Translations under genes and position numbers: made by a program | Part shown: positions 15,675 through 24,073 of the stretch, piece by piece | Layout of the letters: the number at the start of each line of letters is the position of its first letter | Numbering within the stretch: position 1 is the first letter of the stretch | NCBI GenBank assembly: GCA_964402925.1 | Contig: CAYOED010000046.1 | Coordinates: forward strand, 1-29,501 | Direction of reading: 5' to 3' | Source of the DNA: Suilimivivens sp964402925 | GTDB taxonomy: Bacteria; Bacillota; Clostridia; Lachnospirales; Lachnospiraceae | DNA: 29,501 nt | The notes under the pieces: model-generated | Seen by the model: only the letters and a program-made list of their open reading frames with translations | The model's database searches: none | Told to the model about the DNA's origin: nothing

Positions 15675-17201
15675 ATGAGTGATTACATACTTGAAATGAG
15701 AAATATCACAAAAGTGTTTCCTGGAGTGAAGGCCCTGGACAATGTAAATTTTAAAGTTAAGCGAGGGGAAATCCATTGTCTGGTGGGTGAGAACGGGGCA
15801 GGGAAATCGACATTGATGAAAGTGCTCTCCGGTGTATACCATTATGGCACTTATTCCGGGGATATCGTTTATAATGGAGATGTACAGCAATTTAAGTCTA
15901 TAGCAGACAGTGAGGGAAAGGGAATCGCTATTATTTATCAGGAACTGGCGTTGGTTCCCGAACTCAGTATTTATGAAAATATTTATTTTGGTCATGAAAT
16001 CATGAAAGGAAGAAGCATTGACTGGAATGAAACAATCGTAAAGGCAACAGAAGTTCTTAAGAAAGTACGTTTGAAGGTAGATCCTTCCATGAAGGTCAAG
16101 AATCTTGGTGTGGGCAACCAGCAGCTTGTGGAGATTGCAAAGGCGCTGAGTAAGGATGTGAAGCTGCTGATTTTAGATGAGCCTACGGCTTCGCTTAATG
16201 AGGATGACAGCAAGAACCTGTTGGAGTTGATAAAGGAACTAAAAAACCAGGGAGTCAGCTGTATCATGATATCTCATAAGCTCAGGGAAATCACGGCAAT
16301 TGCAGATACTATTACGGTGCTTCGTGATGGGGCGACGATCTGTTCCATGGATACGTCAGAGAGAACCATTACAGAGGCGGAAATAATCAAGTATATGGTT
16401 GGAAGGGAAATTGACAATATTTATCCGAAGAGGAAAAAGAAAGAAATCGGAGATATTTGTTTAGAGATAAAAAACTGGACCGTGGAGGATCCAGTAAAAG
16501 GAAAAGAAATACTTCATAATGTAAACTTGAATGTCCGAAAAGGCGAGATTGTAGGTCTTCAGGGACTGATGGGTGCTGGAAGAACAGAGTTTGCAATGAG
16601 CCTTTTTGGAAATCCCACAGGTTACAAAATTACCAGCGGCGAGGTTACGCTGGATGGAGAAAAGGTTTCCTTTGCCAGACCCAAGGATGCAATCAAAAAA
16701 GGGATTGCATATGTGAGCGAGGACAGAAAAGGAAATGGACTTGTACTGATACAGGATATCAAATACAATATCAGTATTGCCAATTTGGAGCAACTCCAGG
16801 AGGGAATATCCATCAACGAAAATGAAGAAATTAATGTGGCCAATGGCTATAAAGATTCGATTAACATCAAAGCGCCTTCTATTATGCAGAAAGTCGGTAA
16901 TTTAAGCGGAGGCAACCAACAAAAGGTACAGTTGGCAAAATGGCTGTTTGTAAAACCTAAAGTATTGATTCTCGATGAGCCTACAAGAGGAATCGACGTT
17001 GGCGCCAAGTATGAAATTTATACGCTTATGAATAAGCTGGTGGAAGAAGGAATGAGCATTATCATGATTTCCTCAGAACTTCCGGAGGTACTTGGGATGA
17101 GCGACAGACTTTATGTTATGTCAGGCGGCACAATTACCGGCGAGTTATCCGGCGAGGATGCGGACGAGAATAAAGTTATGGCAATGGCTATCAAATCATA
17201 G
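15675..17201 (+). CDS. mmsA: Multiple-monosaccharide ABC transporter ATP-binding protein (GguA/MmsA-like)
   Basis: A 508-residue tandem ATPase of the RbsA/XylG/MglA class. The start at 15675 has GAAGGAGG 6 nt before it; an upstream in-frame TTG is ignored. First domain: Walker A GENGAGKST (38-46), Q-loop YQE, signature LGVGNQQ, Walker B LLILDEPTASL. The second domain has the normal class variant GLMGAGRTE in place of Walker A, then LSGGNQQKV and LILDEPTRGID. It energises sugar import on the cytoplasmic face with the permease 11 bp downstream. Organisation and motifs fit GguA/MmsA; RbsA-like specificity cannot be excluded by eye. Confidence 0.95.
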   Translation: MSDYILEMRNITKVFPGVKALDNVNFKVKRGEIHCLVGENGAGKSTLMKVLSGVYHYGTYSGDIVYNGDVQQFKSIADSEGKGIAIIYQELALVPELSIYENIYFGHEIMKGRSIDWNETIVKATEVLKKVRLKVDPSMKVKNLGVGNQQLVEIAKALSKDVKLLILDEPTASLNEDDSKNLLELIKELKNQGVSCIMISHKLREITAIADTITVLRDGATICSMDTSERTITEAEIIKYMVGREIDNIYPKRKKKEIGDICLEIKNWTVEDPVKGKEILHNVNLNVRKGEIVGLQGLMGAGRTEFAMSLFGNPTGYKITSGEVTLDGEKVSFARPKDAIKKGIAYVSEDRKGNGLVLIQDIKYNISIANLEQLQEGISINENEEINVANGYKDSINIKAPSIMQKVGNLSGGNQQKVQLAKWLFVKPKVLILDEPTRGIDVGAKYEIYTLMNKLVEEGMSIIMISSELPEVLGMSDRLYVMSGGTITGELSGEDADENKVMAMAIKS

Positions 17202-17212
17202 GAGGTTGCAAA

Positions 17213-18424
17213 ATGGAAAATACAAGTAAAAAAGAGCCGAAAAAGGCAGGGCTCGGACAGGAGATTATCGGGTTAGTAAAAACAAATATTAGAGATTACA
17301 TGATGTACATAGCGCTTGTTATCATCATGCTGTTTTTTACATGGAGAACTAATGGAGGATTCATTCAGGCAAGGAATATTTCCAACCTGATTAACCAGGC
17401 AGGCTATGTTGCAGTTCTTGCAATAGGTATGACATTAATTCTTATTTTGAAGCATATTGATCTTTCCGTAGGTTATGTGGCCGGTTTCTGCGGGGCAGTA
17501 GCAGCAATCTTAATGACGCAGATAGGTATAAGTGAATGGATTGCTATTCTGATTGTCCTTGTAATTGGTCTTGTGATTGGTCTGTATCAGGGACTCTTGG
17601 TAACCAGAGTGGGGGTTCCGGCATTCGTTACTACTTTGGCGGGAATGTTCATGTTCCGTGGACTTCTTAATCTTGCTTTGCAGAAAACAGGTACGATCAT
17701 AGTGCCTAATGCAGGATTTAATGCATTGTCCAACGGGTTTATTCCGGATATCCCGGGAGTAGATGTTGGATTTCATGTCCTTACCTTGCTGATTGGTATT
17801 GTAGCGGTGGCATTGACGGTGTTTTCACAGATTAAGGCAAGAAAGAATAGACAGAAATATAATTTCCAGGTAACTTCCCTTCCGGTATTTGTATTTGGTC
17901 TGGCTTTTGTTTCTATCATCATTATGGCAATTATCTGGGTGTTGGCAAGCTATAGCGGTATTCCGTGGACGGCGGTAATCGTAGGCGTAGTGTTATTCGT
18001 TTATAACTATATGTTAAATAGAACCAGATTAGGCAGATATATTTATGGTATTGGCGGCAACGATCAGGCAGCTGAACTTTCCGGTGTTGACGTGAAGAAA
18101 GTAACTCTGTTTGCATTTTGTTCCATGAGTTTTCTTGCCGCGCTTGCCGGGATTTTATATACTTCCAGACTGCAGTCTGCAACCCCTACAGCAGGCAATG
18201 CTTTTGAGATGGATGCGATTGCCTCTTCCTATATCGGTGGTACTGCAGTAAGCGGTGGTATTGGTAAGGTCACAAATACAATCATTGGCGCGCTTGTCAT
18301 TATGTCCCTGACCAATGGCATGAATCTGATGGGTGTGGATGTTTCCTACCAGTATATTGTAAAAGGTATAATTTTCATTATAGCAGTTGCATTTGATGTT
18401 AGAACACGTTCCAAGGCAAAATAG
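17213..18424 (+). CDS. mmsB: Multiple-monosaccharide ABC transporter permease (GguB/MmsB-like)
   Basis: A 403-residue polytopic permease with about ten membrane segments. BPD_transp_2 features include ISNLINQAGYVAVLAIGMTLILI, HIDLSVGYVAGFCG, VPAFVTTLAGMFMFRGL and the cytoplasmic loop YIYGIGGNDQAAELSGVDVKK that docks the ATPase. At ~400 residues it matches XylH/GguB-type permeases, longer than RbsC (~320), because of the extra loop around residues 180-260. AGGAGG precedes the ATG. It probably functions as a homodimer with MmsA. The MCP gene follows after 34 bp without a terminator. Confidence 0.95.
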   Translation: MENTSKKEPKKAGLGQEIIGLVKTNIRDYMMYIALVIIMLFFTWRTNGGFIQARNISNLINQAGYVAVLAIGMTLILILKHIDLSVGYVAGFCGAVAAILMTQIGISEWIAILIVLVIGLVIGLYQGLLVTRVGVPAFVTTLAGMFMFRGLLNLALQKTGTIIVPNAGFNALSNGFIPDIPGVDVGFHVLTLLIGIVAVALTVFSQIKARKNRQKYNFQVTSLPVFVFGLAFVSIIIMAIIWVLASYSGIPWTAVIVGVVLFVYNYMLNRTRLGRYIYGIGGNDQAAELSGVDVKKVTLFAFCSMSFLAALAGILYTSRLQSATPTAGNAFEMDAIASSYIGGTAVSGGIGKVTNTIIGALVIMSLTNGMNLMGVDVSYQYIVKGIIFIIAVAFDVRTRSKAK

Positions 18425-18458
18425 GCAGTGCACTATCATATGCCAGAGAGGAAGTGGA

Positions 18459-20597
18459 ATGAAAAAGTTACTTAAGGGCAAAGAGAAAAAAAGGGACGTA
18501 GCGACGATAAAAACTGTAAGGAAAGCCAAAAAAATAATGGGAATTAGGGCAAAGCTACTTTTAGCTTTTGCCCTTCCTGTTTTTTTTGTTATTTTGCTGG
18601 GAGTCGTTACTTACAGTCAGACAGCTGACTCTCTGGAAAAGCATTATAAGGAATCGACTATGCAGATTCTGGGTAAAACTTCGGATTATATGGAAATCCT
18701 TCTGTTAGAAGTGGAAACGATTGCTTATAATCTATCCCAAGATGTGGATTTGATCTCTTATTTCAGTGGTACGCCGGAGGAAGGTGTAGACTTTGATTAT
18801 GTAGATAGGAAAATGAATTCCTATCTGGGAACAAATGAATATGTAGAAAATGGATATTTTATTGCAATTAATGGGAACAATCATATCAGCACTAATCAAA
18901 AGATATCATTTGATGGGGATGCGTACGCAAAGTTTGTTGATTCACAGGATTACGTGGAGGTGATGGCAAGAAACCGTAAGGTTTGGCTGGGGGAAAGTGA
19001 ATTTTTATCTCAATATAAACCAGAGCCAGAGAATCCTTATGATGATCGAAGACTGACAATCGTGCGGCGTGTGGACAATGTATTGACGGGGCAGGATATT
19101 GGTTTTATCATCCTAGAGGTTAGAAGCAGCGTTATGGATAAGCAGCTGGAAGAAATCAATTTGGGCGATAACAGTACGGTAGTAATCATTGCACAGGATA
19201 ATACAGAGCTGGCAAAGCCGGAAGATTATCCGGCGACCTTGGAAGAAAAAATTATTACTTCAGGGAATGCTTATCAGAAAATGCAGCAGAGTGTAGACAA
19301 ATCAGGTTCCTTTAATTTGATATACAGAGGTCAGGAATACTGGATGTGTTATTACTATGTAGGGGATCTTGGTAACAGTATTGTAGGATTGATTCCCAAA
19401 GCGACCATGATGGAACAGGCAAATGATATTAGAACGAACACCATAATGATTGTTACTATTTTGACTATTATTATGGCAGCTCTTGCAACATTACTTGCGC
19501 TGAGTATCGGAAAAAATATTCAGAATATCATGGTAGGGGTGCAGCAGGCATCAGAGGGAGATCTTACAGTAGAGATTAAGACAAAAAGCAAGGATGAATT
19601 TGCTACATTGTGCGGCGGAATTAATGATATGGTTGCAGCAGTAGGAGAATTGATTTCCAAGGTATCGGAAGGCGCCGGACAGGTGGATATTGCAGTGAAC
19701 AAAGTTGGAGAGATGAATACCCGTGTATGTGAGGTGACCGAAGGTATATCCAGTGCTATATTGCAGATTCATGGCGGAGCAGAGTGCCAGAAAGAGGGTG
19801 CAAGAAATTGTCTGAATAATATGGATAGTTTAGCGGACAAGATTACCTGTGTGGCAGATAATACGGAAGAAATGCAGAAAATATCAAACAATGTCAAGAG
19901 ATTGGTAAGTTCCGGAATTGAAATTATGGATGAATTGAATACCACCTCAGAAATGACCAATAAGAGTTTAAATGAGATCGTGAGGGAACTTGAAGATCTG
20001 GGAACGGCAATTGCAGATATAAATAAGATTATTCAGGTTATATCGGAAATTGCAGATCAGACCAATCTTTTGTCTTTAAATGCCAGCATTGAAGCGGCGA
20101 GAGCAGGAGAGGCCGGCAAAGGTTTTGCGGTGGTAGCCGGAGAAGTAAAGAATCTTGCAGATCAATCTTTGAAGGCGGCGGTCCAGATACAGAGGATCAT
20201 CAGTGAAGTCGAAAGTTTCAGCACGGCTGTCCGGCATCATGCAGAACAAACCGAAGATGTTCTGGAATCTCAGAAGCTTGTCGTTAGTAATGCGGTAGGC
20301 GCGTTTAAAGATATGGACGTTCATATGGAACAGTTGACTGGAAATATTGATGGTATTGTGGTGGAGACGCAGGCGATTCTGGATGCGAAGGATGCTACAT
20401 TAGGTGCAATACAGTCCATTTCCTATATTATTGAGCAGAACACAGAGGTAACTGCAAACATCGGAGAAGATGTTGAGCAACAGAAAAATCAGGTTGAAGA
20501 GCTTGCGCTTTGTGCTGATAACCTGTTGAAAGTATCTAATCAGCTAAAAATAGCGGTCAGCTTATTTAAAACTGAAAAATCAAGCAAGGCGGATTAA
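18459..20597 (+). CDS. Methyl-accepting chemotaxis protein
   Basis: A 712-residue transmembrane receptor from ATG 18459, with AGAGAGGAAG upstream; an upstream in-frame ATG lies inside the permease gene. A basic cytoplasmic N-terminus (~30 residues) precedes TM1 (~33-53). The ~270-residue extracellular region looks like a double-Cache sensor, followed by TM2 (~327-350), HAMP, and a signalling hairpin whose tip reads EIADQTNLLSLNASIEAARAGEAGKGFAVVAGEVKNLADQS in pieces around residues 530-570. It should relay ligand binding to CheA/CheW, which are not encoded here. Location after a sugar importer suggests taxis to the same sugar, either directly or through one of the binding proteins. Confidence 0.95.
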   Translation: MKKLLKGKEKKRDVATIKTVRKAKKIMGIRAKLLLAFALPVFFVILLGVVTYSQTADSLEKHYKESTMQILGKTSDYMEILLLEVETIAYNLSQDVDLISYFSGTPEEGVDFDYVDRKMNSYLGTNEYVENGYFIAINGNNHISTNQKISFDGDAYAKFVDSQDYVEVMARNRKVWLGESEFLSQYKPEPENPYDDRRLTIVRRVDNVLTGQDIGFIILEVRSSVMDKQLEEINLGDNSTVVIIAQDNTELAKPEDYPATLEEKIITSGNAYQKMQQSVDKSGSFNLIYRGQEYWMCYYYVGDLGNSIVGLIPKATMMEQANDIRTNTIMIVTILTIIMAALATLLALSIGKNIQNIMVGVQQASEGDLTVEIKTKSKDEFATLCGGINDMVAAVGELISKVSEGAGQVDIAVNKVGEMNTRVCEVTEGISSAILQIHGGAECQKEGARNCLNNMDSLADKITCVADNTEEMQKISNNVKRLVSSGIEIMDELNTTSEMTNKSLNEIVRELEDLGTAIADINKIIQVISEIADQTNLLSLNASIEAARAGEAGKGFAVVAGEVKNLADQSLKAAVQIQRIISEVESFSTAVRHHAEQTEDVLESQKLVVSNAVGAFKDMDVHMEQLTGNIDGIVVETQAILDAKDATLGAIQSISYIIEQNTEVTANIGEDVEQQKNQVEELALCADNLLKVSNQLKIAVSLFKTEKSSKAD

Positions 20598-20598
20598 G

Positions 20599-20796
20599 AT
20601 GAAAGATGTAGATGAAGTGATTAAAATGTTGGATTCAATGACAGAAGCAGGAGTCAGCCGGATAAAAATCGATTCATCAGATTCTGTTGAAGATGGAAAA
20701 GTTCAAAAGGCATATCATCACGGAAGATGTGATGTGGGAAGTCCATTTGCCACAGGAAGGCTTTTTGACTTTGAAGAAGAAATTAAAAACGAATAA
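20599..20796 (+). CDS. Small 65-residue protein with YHHGRCDVGSPF motif
   Basis: A small acidic protein starting 1 bp after the MCP stop, with AAGGCGG inside the MCP's 3' end, so it is translationally coupled. Residues 1-33 look like a short helix followed by a beta strand (VSRIKIDSSDS). The centre has KAYHHGRCDVGSPFATG (residues ~37-53), dense in residues that could bind metal (two His, Cys, Asp). The tail is acidic. There is no signal peptide or membrane segment, so it is cytoplasmic. I do not recognise a named family, though the motif has the look of a conserved one. The operon position points to a role with the chemoreceptor or its signalling complex. Confidence 0.78.
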   Translation: MKDVDEVIKMLDSMTEAGVSRIKIDSSDSVEDGKVQKAYHHGRCDVGSPFATGRLFDFEEEIKNE

Positions 20797-20845
20797 AATG
20801 CAGACCCGGGTTATCATGGAAATGCCCCGGGTCTGTATTTTTAAG
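20796..20845. terminator. Bidirectional terminator, end of sugar/chemotaxis block and of the SOD gene
   Basis: CAGACCCGGG (20801-20810) pairs with CCCGGGTCTG (20826-20835); loop of ~15 nt. TATTTTT follows on plus and CATTTTATTC follows on minus, so it ends both the MCP operon and the convergent superoxide dismutase gene. Confidence 0.88.
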
Positions 20846-20852
20846 TTGGAAA

Positions 20853-21353
20853 TCAGAGCATCCGTCTGATTTCCCCGCATCCGATTTTGTCACCGGAATC
20901 ACCGGAGGGCTGTGTGGTAAAATCATCGCGGCCCGAATGAATGATGACAGATTTGCCAATAATTTCTTCTATGGTAAAGCGTTTGTCGTAAAATGCGGAC
21001 CAGGCATAGCCCTGATTGCCCAGAAGGGGAAGCAGGTCGCCGGCGTGTTCGGGGTGAGGCTGGTCTGTAGGATTATAGTGACTGCCTGTTTTTTCAAAGT
21101 TACCGGAGCAGTTACCAAATTCGTGGATGTGCATTGCATAAAAATTGGAAGAGCCCTGGCCGGTTATATTTGGAAGTCCAAATATTTCTGCCTCCACAAG
21201 GACTCCGCCGTAAGAAGTGCGGTAAAATTTAACGAGTCCCGAAAGTCTGGGATGAGCAGCATTTCCGGTGACCCAGGCGGCTGCATCGGGACGCTCATAA
21301 GTCAGCAGTTCTAAAAATGAAATTCGGGGCGTAATCTGATTGGAATACATCAT
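20853..21353 (-). CDS. Cu/Zn superoxide dismutase family protein, no signal peptide
   Basis: A 166-residue SOD_Cu-type protein. All metal ligands are visible: copper His75, His77 (HIHEFGNC), His92 and His139; zinc His92, His100, His103 and Asp106 (HPEHAGDL). The disulphide pair is Cys82 and Cys159. The C-terminal TTQPSGDSGDKIGCGEI is typical. It lacks any export signal, unlike the periplasmic or lipoprotein forms of other bacteria, so it is predicted cytosolic. The N-terminal ~25 residues (SNQITPRISFLELLTYERPDA) precede the barrel. AGGAAA lies upstream of a doubled ATG. It is divergent from the DegV/SUF operon. Activity would remove superoxide on oxygen exposure. Confidence 0.88.
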   Translation of the reverse strand: MMYSNQITPRISFLELLTYERPDAAAWVTGNAAHPRLSGLVKFYRTSYGGVLVEAEIFGLPNITGQGSSNFYAMHIHEFGNCSGNFEKTGSHYNPTDQPHPEHAGDLLPLLGNQGYAWSAFYDKRFTIEEIIGKSVIIHSGRDDFTTQPSGDSGDKIGCGEIRRML

Positions 21354-21375
21354 AAATTTCCTGTTTCTTTTTGCA

Positions 21376-21446
21376 TTATAATATGCTTAGAAATTTTTAA
21401 GATGCATAAATTTGGTAAATGTAGTATAGTTATATTGAAATTTCAA
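21376..21446. promoter_or_regulatory. Divergent promoter region, SOD gene and degV operon
   Basis: On minus, TATAAT (21376-21381) is a perfect -10 for the SOD gene with a poor -35. On plus, TATAGT (21425-21430) may be the -10 of the degV operon, also with a poor -35. A perfect 12-bp palindrome TTGAAATTTCAA (21435-21446) lies at the likely plus-strand start. The weak -35 boxes hint at an activator or alternative sigma factor; this is inference. Confidence 0.4.
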
Positions 21447-21470
21447 AGAATATTTTAAGGAGGAGAAGAA

Positions 21471-22355
21471 ATGGCTTTTTGCATTATTACAGACTCAGCT
21501 TCAGATGTACCGGAAAGTGTCATCAAGGAATATGATTTACATGTGATGCCTACTCCTGTTACGATAGAGGGGAAAGACTATTTTGACGGGGAGACGATTT
21601 TCCCTGACCAGTTTTATGAGATACAGGCGTCAGGAAAGGATATTAAAACCTATCATATAAGCCAATACATGTTTCAGGAGCATTTCCTGCCCTTTGCACA
21701 AAGGGGAGACGAGGTGTTGTATTTATGTTTTTCCACGGGCATAGCAGGAACTTTCAATGCGGCAAAGCTGGCATATGAGGAAATACAGGAGGATTACCCT
21801 GATTTTAAACTGACCATTATTGATACCAAATGTGCCTCAGTGGGATACGGACTGGCGGTGGAAAGAGTACTGCGCATGCAGAAAAATGGCGCGCCGAAAG
21901 AGCTTTTGATTGAAGCAGCCCAGTTCTTCTGCGATCACATGGAACATGCCGTTACCGTTATGGAGCTGGAATATCTGTTTAAGGGAGGAAGACTTAGCAG
22001 GACTTCTTTTCTGGCGGGAACAGTGCTGGATATCAAGCCGATCATCATAGTGGATGAAAATGGTTCTTTAAAGGCGGTTGAGAAAGTCCGTGGCTGGAAA
22101 AAGGCGCAGAAGAGAATTCTCGATATGGTAGGCGAAAAGGGAAAAGATCTGGAGAATCAGGTAGTAGGCGTCTGCTACGGTACTGACAAAGAAGCCTATG
22201 AATACATTAAGAAGGAACTTGCGGACAGATACCATGTAAGGGGACTTTTGGAAGGAAGGGTAGGGTGCGCGATTGGCGCCCACACAGGTCCTGGTATTTT
22301 GGGAATCGTGTTCCTGAATGAAACCAATGAGAAATATGAAGCATATCTGAAGTAA
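21471..22355 (+). CDS. DegV family fatty-acid-binding protein
   Basis: A 294-residue DegV/FakB-type protein. In Firmicutes these bind a fatty acid for phosphorylation by FakA kinase, feeding exogenous fatty acids into phospholipid. Visible signatures are IITDSASDVPE at the N-terminus, VMPTPVTIEGKDYFDG, the lipid-head-group loop CFSTGIAGTFNAA (~85-97), and C-terminal AIGAHTGPGILGIVF. RBS AAGGAGGAG is strong. It leads an operon whose next gene starts 11 bp downstream. FakA is not nearby. The lipid preference is unknown. Confidence 0.93.
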   Translation: MAFCIITDSASDVPESVIKEYDLHVMPTPVTIEGKDYFDGETIFPDQFYEIQASGKDIKTYHISQYMFQEHFLPFAQRGDEVLYLCFSTGIAGTFNAAKLAYEEIQEDYPDFKLTIIDTKCASVGYGLAVERVLRMQKNGAPKELLIEAAQFFCDHMEHAVTVMELEYLFKGGRLSRTSFLAGTVLDIKPIIIVDENGSLKAVEKVRGWKKAQKRILDMVGEKGKDLENQVVGVCYGTDKEAYEYIKKELADRYHVRGLLEGRVGCAIGAHTGPGILGIVFLNETNEKYEAYLK

Positions 22356-22366
22356 AGGGGACGAAC

Positions 22367-23098
22367 ATGCTGGAAGTAAAAAATCTTGTTTTTCACCCAC
22401 TGGATAATGGGGTGGAAAAAAGCATTATAGAGGATATCAGTTTTAAAGTTGAAGATGGCGAAATGCTGGTTATTACAGGACCTAATGGCGGCGGAAAATC
22501 TACTCTTGCAAAATTGCTCATGGGGATAGAAACTGCGGACAGCGGAACGATTCTGATGGACGGCGTGGATATCACCGGATACAGCATTGCGCAGCGCGCC
22601 AATGCGGGAATTGGCTTTGCCTTTCAGCAGCCTCCCAGATTTAAGGGAATGACGGTAAAAAGACTGCTTTCTCTGGCAGCAGGATATGAAATGCCGGAAA
22701 ACAAATGCTGTGATTATTTGAGCGGTGTGGGGCTTTGCGCCAGGGAATATCTGGACCGGGAGGTGGATAATACCCTCTCAGGCGGAGAAATGAAGCGTCT
22801 GGAGATAGCCACGGTTCTGGCAAAACCCCATAAGCTTTGTATTTTTGACGAGCCGGAAGCAGGAATCGACTTGTGGAGTTTTTCTATGTTGGTAAAGCAG
22901 TTTGAACAGCTTCATCAGAATAAAAAGGAAAGCTTGATTTTGATTTCCCATCAGGAGAGGATCATTGAGATGGCAGACCGGATCATGGTGGTCAGAGACG
23001 GAAAGATCACAGCCCTTGATGAGAGGGAAAAGGTACTGCCGAATCTGGTGAATGAGGACACCGGCTGTGTTTGTATGAATCCTGAACATAAAGCGTAA
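22367..23098 (+). CDS. sufC: SufC-like Fe-S assembly ATPase of the minimal SUF (SMS) type
   Basis: A 243-residue soluble ABC ATPase: Walker A GPNGGGKST (38-46), Q-loop FAFQQP (85-90), signature LSGGE (137-141), Walker B LCIFDEPEAGID with Glu162, and H-loop His195 in ISHQERI. The DEPEAGID and EMKRLEIA segments are SufC-like rather than importer-like, and there is no permease beside it. It pairs with the SufB-like protein 25 bp downstream. A two-component SufC-SufB set is the minimal SUF system (SMS) found in anaerobes and archaea. The C-terminus has two Cys (CVC). ATP hydrolysis would drive opening of the SufB scaffold. Confidence 0.92.
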   Translation: MLEVKNLVFHPLDNGVEKSIIEDISFKVEDGEMLVITGPNGGGKSTLAKLLMGIETADSGTILMDGVDITGYSIAQRANAGIGFAFQQPPRFKGMTVKRLLSLAAGYEMPENKCCDYLSGVGLCAREYLDREVDNTLSGGEMKRLEIATVLAKPHKLCIFDEPEAGIDLWSFSMLVKQFEQLHQNKKESLILISHQERIIEMADRIMVVRDGKITALDEREKVLPNLVNEDTGCVCMNPEHKA

Positions 23099-23123
23099 GT
23101 CGCCTCAAGAAAGGAAGATAAAA

Positions 23124-24050
23124 GTGGCAAATATAGATCAGATAACAGCGTCTGTTTTAGAGAAGATAGACAGTGAGGGTTTTAAGCAGGAGGGCGCTTA
23201 TAATCTCAGATATAATGGATATTCCCTGTGTCATGGAAATACCGAACATATTACCATTAAACGCAAGGAAGACAAACAGGGAATTGATGTTTATATAAGC
23301 GGTGAAACGAAAGGCGAGCAGGTACATATTCCTGTGGTGGTCGCCGTTTCAGGAATGACGGATGAAGTATACAATGACTTTTATATTGAGGATGGAGCCC
23401 AGGTGACGATCATTGCGGGCTGCGGCATCCATAACAGCGGGTGCAATGACAGCCGTCATGACGGAATCCATACCTTTCACGTTGGGAAAAATGCCAATGT
23501 GCACTATGAGGAAAAGCATTACGGTGAGGGAGAGGGAACCGGAGCCAGGATTTTAAACCCGGTGACAAAGATTATTATGGAAGAAGCTTCGGTCTTTACT
23601 CTTGACACAGCCCAGATTAAAGGGGTGGATTCTACAAAGCGTGAGACGGAAGTCATAATGGGAGAGGATGCGAAGCTGTTCGTGGTGGAGAAGCTCATGA
23701 CCCACGATAAGCAAAGCGCAGTTTCCAATATGGATATTTATCTAAATGGAAAAGGCAGTTCTGCACAGATTACATCCCGCTCTGTAGCAAGAGGGGAGTC
23801 AAAGCAGGTCTTCCATCCGAAAGCTATCGGAAATGCGCTGTGCCATGCACATATTCAGTGCGATTCCATTATCATGGATAAGGCGCAGGTGTGTTCTATT
23901 CCTGAAATTGACGCAAAGCATGTGGATGCAGCAATCATACATGAGGCGGCAATCGGAAGGATCAACAATGAGCAGCTGATTAAGCTCAATACCTTTGGGC
24001 TTAATGGGGAAGAGGCGGAAGCTGTCATTATTGAAAACTTTTTAAATTAA
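23124..24050 (+). CDS. sufB: SufB/SufD-like Fe-S cluster scaffold (minimal SmsB type)
   Basis: A 308-residue beta-helix scaffold, much shorter than SufB of full systems (~470) and starting with GTG behind AAGGAAG. The core has ITIIAGCGIHNSGCNDSRHDG in pieces (Cys100 and Cys107) and a C-terminal block AIIHEAAIGRINNEQL with the diagnostic HEA motif, followed by FGLNGEEAEAVIIENFLN. With the ATPase upstream it should form the core of a minimal Fe-S assembly machine; no SufD, SufS or SufU is next to it, so the sulphur source must lie elsewhere. SufB and SufD-type assignments cannot be separated by eye in the minimal system, where one protein does both. Confidence 0.92.
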   Translation: MANIDQITASVLEKIDSEGFKQEGAYNLRYNGYSLCHGNTEHITIKRKEDKQGIDVYISGETKGEQVHIPVVVAVSGMTDEVYNDFYIEDGAQVTIIAGCGIHNSGCNDSRHDGIHTFHVGKNANVHYEEKHYGEGEGTGARILNPVTKIIMEEASVFTLDTAQIKGVDSTKRETEVIMGEDAKLFVVEKLMTHDKQSAVSNMDIYLNGKGSSAQITSRSVARGESKQVFHPKAIGNALCHAHIQCDSIIMDKAQVCSIPEIDAKHVDAAIIHEAAIGRINNEQLIKLNTFGLNGEEAEAVIIENFLN

Positions 24051-24073
24051 GAAAATCCATATAAGGACGATAG

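Noticed and set aside
18387..18458. MCP start at 18387
   Set aside because: Lies within the permease gene with no ribosome-binding site; 18459 has one and gives the usual basic N-terminus before TM1.
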